A stretch of DNA of 64,000 nucleotides from assembly GCA_902800045.1 (NCBI GenBank), contig CADCCZ010000001.1:1035346-1099345 (forward strand). Reading direction: 5' to 3'. Below the pieces are notes generated by a model. The model had not been told where the DNA came from. It did no database searches and was given only the letters and a program-made list of their open reading frames with translations. This DNA comes from an uncultured Bacteroidia bacterium (GTDB lineage: Bacteria; Bacteroidota; Bacteroidia; Bacteroidales; ML635J-15). A program made the position numbers and the translations under genes. Each line of letters starts with the position of its first letter. Within the stretch, counting starts at the first letter, position 1. Shown here piece by piece: positions 59,058 to 64,000 of the stretch.

Positions 59058-59279
59058 ATGTATTGGACATTGGAATTAGCATCGAAACTTGAGGACGCTC
59101 CTTGGCCAGCAACAAAGGACGAACTCATTGACTACGCAATCCGTTCGGGTGCAAATCTTGAAGTTATCGAAAATCTTCAGGAAATTGAAGATGACGAGGA
59201 AATCTTTGAAAGCATAGAGGACATTTGGCCCGACTATCCTTCAAAGGACGACTTCTTTTTTAATGAGGACGAGTATTAA
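59058..59279 (+). CDS. DUF2795 domain-containing protein
   Basis: A 73-residue, very acidic protein: MYWTLELASKLEDAPWPATKDELIDYAIRSGANLEVIENLQEIEDDEEIFESIEDIWPDY. The LEDAPWPATKDELIDYA segment is the DUF2795 signature. This small protein is widely conserved in Bacteroidota with unknown function. It is monocistronic, with its own terminator. Confidence 0.85.
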   Translation: MYWTLELASKLEDAPWPATKDELIDYAIRSGANLEVIENLQEIEDDEEIFESIEDIWPDYPSKDDFFFNEDEY

Positions 59280-59300
59280 AAACATCAAAAAGAAAGAATA

Positions 59301-59325
59301 AAAAGGGACATTCAGTCCCTTTTTT
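59301..59325 (+). terminator. Intrinsic terminator after the DUF2795 gene
   Basis: AAAAGGGAC / GTCCCTTTT with a 5-base ATTCA loop and continuing T-run. Confidence 0.85.
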
Positions 59326-59399
59326 GTTTTAATACGCATACATTTCCCTTGAGCATCGACAACGCTCGTTTCGGGCAAAATTTATTAACATTTTATTTA

Positions 59400-59429
59400 T
59401 TGTAACATAAAAATCATTGCTTATATTTG
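59400..59429 (+). promoter_or_regulatory. Promoter of the C1 peptidase gene
   Basis: TTG (59400-59402), 19-base spacer, TATATTTG (59422-59429). Leaves a leader of about 85 bases before the ATG at 59520. Confidence 0.6.
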
Positions 59430-59519
59430 AAACGAATTAATCACAACTGAACAATAGTATTAATTTCAAATTTAAGTCATTGTAAAACACAAAATTACAA
59501 ACAATTAATAAAGTTAAAT

Positions 59520-60749
59520 ATGAATAAAAAAGTTATCATTGCATTGCTCGGTGTAGCGTTGATTTCAACTAACCTCTGGGCACAGGAAAAAGAAGAGAAA
59601 GAAGACGAAGGCTATGTATTCACCAATGTGAAGGAAATTCCTATCACCTCGGTAAAGGACCAGAACCGCGCAGGAACTTGCTGGTGCTATTCGGGACTTG
59701 GCTTCATCGAAGCAGAATTGCTCCGTATGGGAAAAGGAGAATACGACTTCTCTGAAATGTTCATAGTTTCTAACACTTATATCGACCGCGCACAGGCTGC
59801 AGTTCGTACCCACGGAGACGTTTCGTTCTCACAGGGCGGTTCGTTCTATGACGTATTATACGGCATGTCACATTTCGGACTTGTTCCCGAAGAAGAAATG
59901 CGTCCAGGTGTTATGTACGGTGACTCTTTGTCTGACCACACCGAACTTTCGGCTGTATCGGATGCAGTTGTAAAGGCTATCGCTAAGGGCGAACACAAGA
60001 GCTTGCAGAAGGACAGCGCAAACCAGACTTTGTGGCTCAAGGCAATAAAGGCCATCCACGAAGTATACCTTGGCAAGTGCCCAGAAAAGTTCAACTACAA
60101 GGGACGCGAATACACCCCGATGTCATTCTACCAGTCACTCGGAATTAATCCTGACGACTATGTATCAATAACTTCATATACTCACCACCCATTCAACGAA
60201 AAGTTCGTCCTCGAAATTCAGGACAACTGGAGATGGGCACAGTGCTACAATGTCACCATTGACGAACTTATGAGAATCTTTGACAACGCTATCGAAAACG
60301 GCTACACTGTTGCATGGGGTGCCGATGTAAGCGAACAGGGATTCAAGATTGGCACACGCAAAGGATTCTGCGTATTGCCAGAAACCAACGCCGAAGCAGC
60401 CAGCATGAAGGGCAGCGATATGGCTCACTGGACAGGCATGAGCGCAAAGCAGATTGTTGACGAAGCTGCAAAGCACCCGACTCCACAGCGCTGGGTTACC
60501 CAGGAAGAACGTCAGGCAGCATTCGACAACTGGGAAACTACCGACGACCATGGTATGCTTATCTACGGTACTGCGAAGGACCAGACCGGCAACGAATACT
60601 ACATGGTTAAGAACAGCTGGGGCGAATACGGCGAATACAAGGGTATGTTCTACGCAAGCAAGGCTTACGTTAGATACAAAACAATGAACATCGTCGTTCA
60701 CAAGGACGCTTTGCCAAAGGATATAAAGAAGAACTTGGGTATCAAATAA
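59520..60749 (+). CDS. Exported C1 family peptidase (bleomycin hydrolase/PepC-like)
   Basis: A 409-residue papain-fold peptidase with a signal peptide (MNKKVIIALLGVALISTNLWAQ), so it acts in the periplasm or outside, unlike cytoplasmic PepC. Catalytic residues are Gln48 and Cys54 in QNRAGTCWCYSG, His344 in DDHGMLIYG and Asn365 in MVKNSWG. PSFSEMFIV-type segment at DFSEMFIVSNTYIDRA and the long inserts match the bleomycin hydrolase group of aminopeptidases. No T9SS sorting domain follows. It stands alone with its own promoter and terminator. Confidence 0.92.
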   Translation: MNKKVIIALLGVALISTNLWAQEKEEKEDEGYVFTNVKEIPITSVKDQNRAGTCWCYSGLGFIEAELLRMGKGEYDFSEMFIVSNTYIDRAQAAVRTHGDVSFSQGGSFYDVLYGMSHFGLVPEEEMRPGVMYGDSLSDHTELSAVSDAVVKAIAKGEHKSLQKDSANQTLWLKAIKAIHEVYLGKCPEKFNYKGREYTPMSFYQSLGINPDDYVSITSYTHHPFNEKFVLEIQDNWRWAQCYNVTIDELMRIFDNAIENGYTVAWGADVSEQGFKIGTRKGFCVLPETNAEAASMKGSDMAHWTGMSAKQIVDEAAKHPTPQRWVTQEERQAAFDNWETTDDHGMLIYGTAKDQTGNEYYMVKNSWGEYGEYKGMFYASKAYVRYKTMNIVVHKDALPKDIKKNLGIK

Positions 60750-60767
60750 GATATAACTAAAAAACAC

Positions 60768-60808
60768 AAATGGAAAGCGAAGCCATGCGTTTCGCTTTTC
60801 CATTTTAA
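60768..60808 (+). terminator. Intrinsic terminator after the C1 peptidase gene
   Basis: AAATGGAAAGCGAA pairs with TTTCGCTTTTCCATTT (one bulge) around GCCATGCG. Confidence 0.75.
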
Positions 60809-60848
60809 AGAAAAACAAGGAACGGCATATTCCTGAAACTTGACGCTT

Positions 60849-63800
60849 ATGGAAGAACAAGTCGAAAAAAAGAAGAAAAGCAAAGGCAGAAAAGTACTGA
60901 AAGGTCTGCTGATAGCATTTGGAAGCCTCATTGGAATCCTTGTGCTGCTCGTTGCATTTTCGCCACTGATACTGGAAACCTATATCAATTCAGAATCGGG
61001 CAACAAAAAAGTAAACGAAATTGCTGGCGACTATCTTAACGCAAAATTCGACTTGGGAAAAATAAACATCAAGGTATGGAAAAATATGCCAAATGTTGAA
61101 CTTGAACTCATCAACAGCGAAATCATCTCCAAAGCCATCAAGGACGACCTCACCGACACGCTTATCAAATTCGACACACTACGCCTTTCTGTAAACATCA
61201 TTGAATTTTTCAAGAACGACAGCATAATCGTAAACGAAGCTTACCTCTCCCACCCGATTGTAAACGGCTATGTAAACGCCGAGGGCAAAGCAAACTGGGA
61301 AATCTACGAATCGGACACCACTCCCGACGAGGACACATCTTCATTCGACTACAAAATACGTATAAACCGCCTATTAATCGACGATCTGCAGGCATCTTAC
61401 ATTGACGAGGAATCGCAAATGTCGGCGACTCTCGACTCCACCAATCTGGAACTTACAGGCGAAATTAACGCCGAAATTATCGACATAACTACAAGCCTCA
61501 AACTCAAAGCAAAATACGACGACGGTTCATCACAAATTCTTGCAAAAGTAGAACCGACAACAATAACCCTAAACGGAAACATAACCGATGGAGAATACAA
61601 GCTCGACACAGAGTTTGGCCTGCTGACTGCCGAATTCAGCGACAGCACATCGAGAACAATAATAAATGTCGATACAATAGGAATCGGTGCACTGGCAAAA
61701 ATCACCGACACAACCTACGACCTCGACACAAAACTCAACCTTTTGCTTTCCGAATACAACGATTCGGCACTTACTTTCAGCGACATACCGCTTAACATAG
61801 AACTAAAGGCAATAAGCAATGCCGATTTCAACCGATACGACATCGACACATTAAGCATAACAAGCAACGACATATTTGTCGGAGCATCGGGTCTGGCCGA
61901 AAATCTGGCCGACTCGTCGTGGAATACCGACCTGTCGCTTGTTCTCGACATTCCTCACATCGACAATGTGCTGGAAATGATACCGAAAAGTCTTGTTGCC
62001 GACCTAAAGAAATACAGGATTTCGGGTGCCATGAACTTCAACGGTACCGCCCAAGGAAAATACAAGGACGACACCTACCCCAACATCGATGCTAACCTCA
62101 CGCTCGACAACATAAGGGCAATTGTGCTCGAACAAAACGCAGTCGTGAAACTCGACATGGAAACCGACCTGAAATACGTTTCCGAAAAGCAAAGCGAATC
62201 GTACATAAACGTCAAGAGGCTTAACGCCACTGTTGGCGAAACATACTTCGACCTAAAGGGCAAGGCTAGCAACATTCTTGGCGACCCCTACATAAACGCA
62301 AAGCTGAGATGCAACCTCAATCTTGACTACATTTCGTCGCTGTTCCCAATCGACGACCTAACATACAAGGGACAACTTTCGTCCGACATCGAAGCGCGTT
62401 TCTCGCTTGCCAACCTGATGAAGATGAACGTCCAGAAAATCTACATGCTCGGCAACATCAACATCGAAAGGATACTGCTGAGAATCCCGTCGATGCGATT
62501 CCTAGTCTTCGGAAAGAACGCAACCGCCGACCTCGGCATAAACTCGATGAAGTCGCGCCGTTCGGAACGTCTGCAACTCAGCAGTGCAAGAGTTACAGTA
62601 GATACCGTGAGAGTATCGTCGCCACGCACCATCGAAGCAAGAGTTTCGAAGTTGAACCTTTACGCAAATGTTGAAGAGCCGATAAACGAAGTACCACACC
62701 TCATTGTTGCCGGAAGTTTAAGAGGAATGGAAGCTATCGTTGCCGACACAATGTTCGTTTCGGGAAAGACAGGCCGCATCTCGATGGCTATCCGTCCCGA
62801 CACTACCGATGCGCTCATTCCTGCACTCAGGGCATCGCTCGGACTTGACTCAATCGTATATTACGAACCAACCCAAGGCGCTTTCCTCGACTCAACACGA
62901 ATAGTACTCAACGGACGTCCTAGAGTCCGCAGATTCACGCGTGTAAACGGTGAACGTGTCGAAATTGACCAATCGACAAGAAAACCTATTAACGCCGATT
63001 CGCTAATAAACCTTTGCACCAGCATCGAAGATGCCGAAGGTGCACTGCGCAAGTTCCGCTTCGATGGAAAGATATACGCCAAGGCGGCACGTTACATGTC
63101 GCCATACTTCGACCTGAAGACCGGCACACGCCGACTCGATGTTACTTTCACCGACGACACGCTGCACCTCAACAACTTCATGCTGCGCGTAGGCCGTTCG
63201 CTGATGAAAGTTGACGGACGTGTCGATAATATGCGCCGTGCATTCCTGCGTGGACGTACGCTCAGCGCAGACCTCAACATAAAGTCGCGAAACCTCGACC
63301 TCAACGAGATACTTTATGCCAACTACATGGGCGAACAGGCAAAGCTAAAGGACGATGAAGCCAAGAAATCGGTTCAGGAAATGCTAGCTAAGGCAAAAGC
63401 CGGCATGGGTAATGCGCCACAACGTCCAAGGACAAACATAACCGATTCGGCACGAGCACATTATGTCGATTCGATAAGAAAAGCATACAGCAAGAAGGAC
63501 CTCAGCGAAATATACAACGAGCGCATGGGCAAGATGAAGGAGATGATGGAAAAAGCCCACAAGGAGGAGCTTGCAGCCGACGACAACATGGAAATCCAGG
63601 ATACGACCGAACAAGAATACGATACCGTACCGATGACTCTCTTTGAGATTCCTGCAAACCTCGACTGCAAGTTAAACCTCAAGCTCGACACCGTTAAGTT
63701 TGCCGGGCTGAAGATGAACGACCTCAATGGTGACATTACAATGCAGAACAGCACCGTATCAATAAAGGACTTGAAGACAACAAGCAATGTCGGCGACTTA

Positions 63801-64000
63801 AAAGTCAACGCAATATACACCTGCAACAATCCCGACTCTGCAAAAGCTGGTCTTGACTTAATAGGTACGAACATAACCGTCGAAGACCTTCTGACGGCCT
63901 TCCCGATGATTGACTCGATACTGCCGATGCTCAGTTCGTTCGAAGGCAAACTGGACTGCGAGCTGTCGGCGATAACCGATCTCGACAAGGAAATGGAACC
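60849..64000 (+). CDS. AsmA-like inner-membrane-anchored protein, cut by window edge
   Basis: An open frame of at least 1050 codons running off the window with no stop. The ATG at 60849 starts MEEQVEKKKKSKGRKVLKG, a basic cytoplasmic tail, then one membrane helix (about 20-41), then the AsmA pattern (NEIAGDYLNAKFDLGKINIKVWKNMPNVELEL) and long beta-rich repeats. A charged helical insert at about 845-920 (QEMLAKAKAGMG.. EIYNERMGKMKEMMEKAHKEE) breaks the beta pattern and probably forms a coiled coil. AsmA-like proteins span the periplasm and are linked to lipid transport and outer-membrane assembly. A second, distinct relative of the TamB gene at 1780. Confidence 0.88.
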   Translation, partial: MEEQVEKKKKSKGRKVLKGLLIAFGSLIGILVLLVAFSPLILETYINSESGNKKVNEIAGDYLNAKFDLGKINIKVWKNMPNVELELINSEIISKAIKDDLTDTLIKFDTLRLSVNIIEFFKNDSIIVNEAYLSHPIVNGYVNAEGKANWEIYESDTTPDEDTSSFDYKIRINRLLIDDLQASYIDEESQMSATLDSTNLELTGEINAEIIDITTSLKLKAKYDDGSSQILAKVEPTTITLNGNITDGEYKLDTEFGLLTAEFSDSTSRTIINVDTIGIGALAKITDTTYDLDTKLNLLLSEYNDSALTFSDIPLNIELKAISNADFNRYDIDTLSITSNDIFVGASGLAENLADSSWNTDLSLVLDIPHIDNVLEMIPKSLVADLKKYRISGAMNFNGTAQGKYKDDTYPNIDANLTLDNIRAIVLEQNAVVKLDMETDLKYVSEKQSESYINVKRLNATVGETYFDLKGKASNILGDPYINAKLRCNLNLDYISSLFPIDDLTYKGQLSSDIEARFSLANLMKMNVQKIYMLGNINIERILLRIPSMRFLVFGKNATADLGINSMKSRRSERLQLSSARVTVDTVRVSSPRTIEARVSKLNLYANVEEPINEVPHLIVAGSLRGMEAIVADTMFVSGKTGRISMAIRPDTTDALIPALRASLGLDSIVYYEPTQGAFLDSTRIVLNGRPRVRRFTRVNGERVEIDQSTRKPINADSLINLCTSIEDAEGALRKFRFDGKIYAKAARYMSPYFDLKTGTRRLDVTFTDDTLHLNNFMLRVGRSLMKVDGRVDNMRRAFLRGRTLSADLNIKSRNLDLNEILYANYMGEQAKLKDDEAKKSVQEMLAKAKAGMGNAPQRPRTNITDSARAHYVDSIRKAYSKKDLSEIYNERMGKMKEMMEKAHKEELAADDNMEIQDTTEQEYDTVPMTLFEIPANLDCKLNLKLDTVKFAGLKMNDLNGDITMQNSTVSIKDLKTTSNVGDLKVNAIYTCNNPDSAKAGLDLIGTNITVEDLLTAFPMIDSILPMLSSFEGKLDCELSAITDLDKEME

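Noticed and set aside
1..64000. tRNA, rRNA, riboswitch or CRISPR features
   Set aside because: I looked through all gaps over about 100 bases and saw no cloverleaf, rRNA or riboswitch-like conserved core; small RNAs cannot be excluded by eye.

Overview
The window looks like chromosomal DNA of a fermentative, probably anaerobic member of the Bacteroidota. Four lines of evidence point there. Many genes are preceded by the phylum's TTTG / TAnnTTTG promoter signature. Secreted proteins carry type IX secretion (T9SS) sorting domains of both A and B kinds. Lipoproteins, TonB receptors with DUF4249 partners, FISUMP domains and SprB repeats are typical of the phylum. Pta-AckA and Ptb-Buk acid-forming pairs sit beside an ion-pumping membrane pyrophosphatase. 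I saw no rRNA, tRNA, prophage or CRISPR array.

Layout. 1-8.7 kb: two DUF1573 proteins, tsaD, a divergent tamB-like gene with a TTG start, and hppA. 8.8-15.4 kb: a minus-strand string of four related small outer-membrane proteins (one broken by a stop codon) running into a DUF4249 lipoprotein and a TonB-dependent receptor. 15.5-16.9 kb: a radical SAM enzyme with its small lipoprotein partner. 17.0-22.6 kb: the cell-shape operon mreB-mreC-mreD-mrdA-mrdB. 22.9-24.3 kb: an exported protein of unknown family and a membrane-anchored receiver-domain protein. 24.6-30.4 kb: htpG, a DUF4838 lipoprotein and a VWA protein. 30.5-36.1 kb: a REP-associated transposase, a FISUMP/CUB surface protein and a C10 protease.

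36.1-42.7 kb: a lone transketolase N-subunit, a zeta-toxin-like kinase with a 57-residue overlapping partner, a four-gene overlapping operon (membrane methyltransferase, GldN-like lipoprotein, DUF5063, 3'-5' exonuclease), a small multidrug/guanidinium exporter, an S41 protease lipoprotein and its outer-membrane partner. 42.7-46.5 kb: a transposase remnant, ackA and pta, and a polyisoprenyl-type glycosyltransferase. 46.6-55.1 kb: a giant T9SS type-B surface protein with 19 SprB-like repeats. 55.4-60.8 kb: ptb-buk, a Bro-N protein, a cobalamin adenosyltransferase, a DUF2795 protein and an exported bleomycin-hydrolase-like peptidase. From 60.8 kb to the end: an AsmA-like protein cut by the window edge.

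Taken together this is mostly core genome (cell shape, envelope assembly, chaperone, acetate/butyrate energy metabolism) mixed with surface and secreted proteins that would depend on a T9SS encoded elsewhere. The least understood units are the radical SAM/lipoprotein pair, the repeated small barrel genes ahead of DUF4249-TonB, the exported-protein/anchored-receiver pair, the zeta kinase with its small partner, and the REP/transposase traces.
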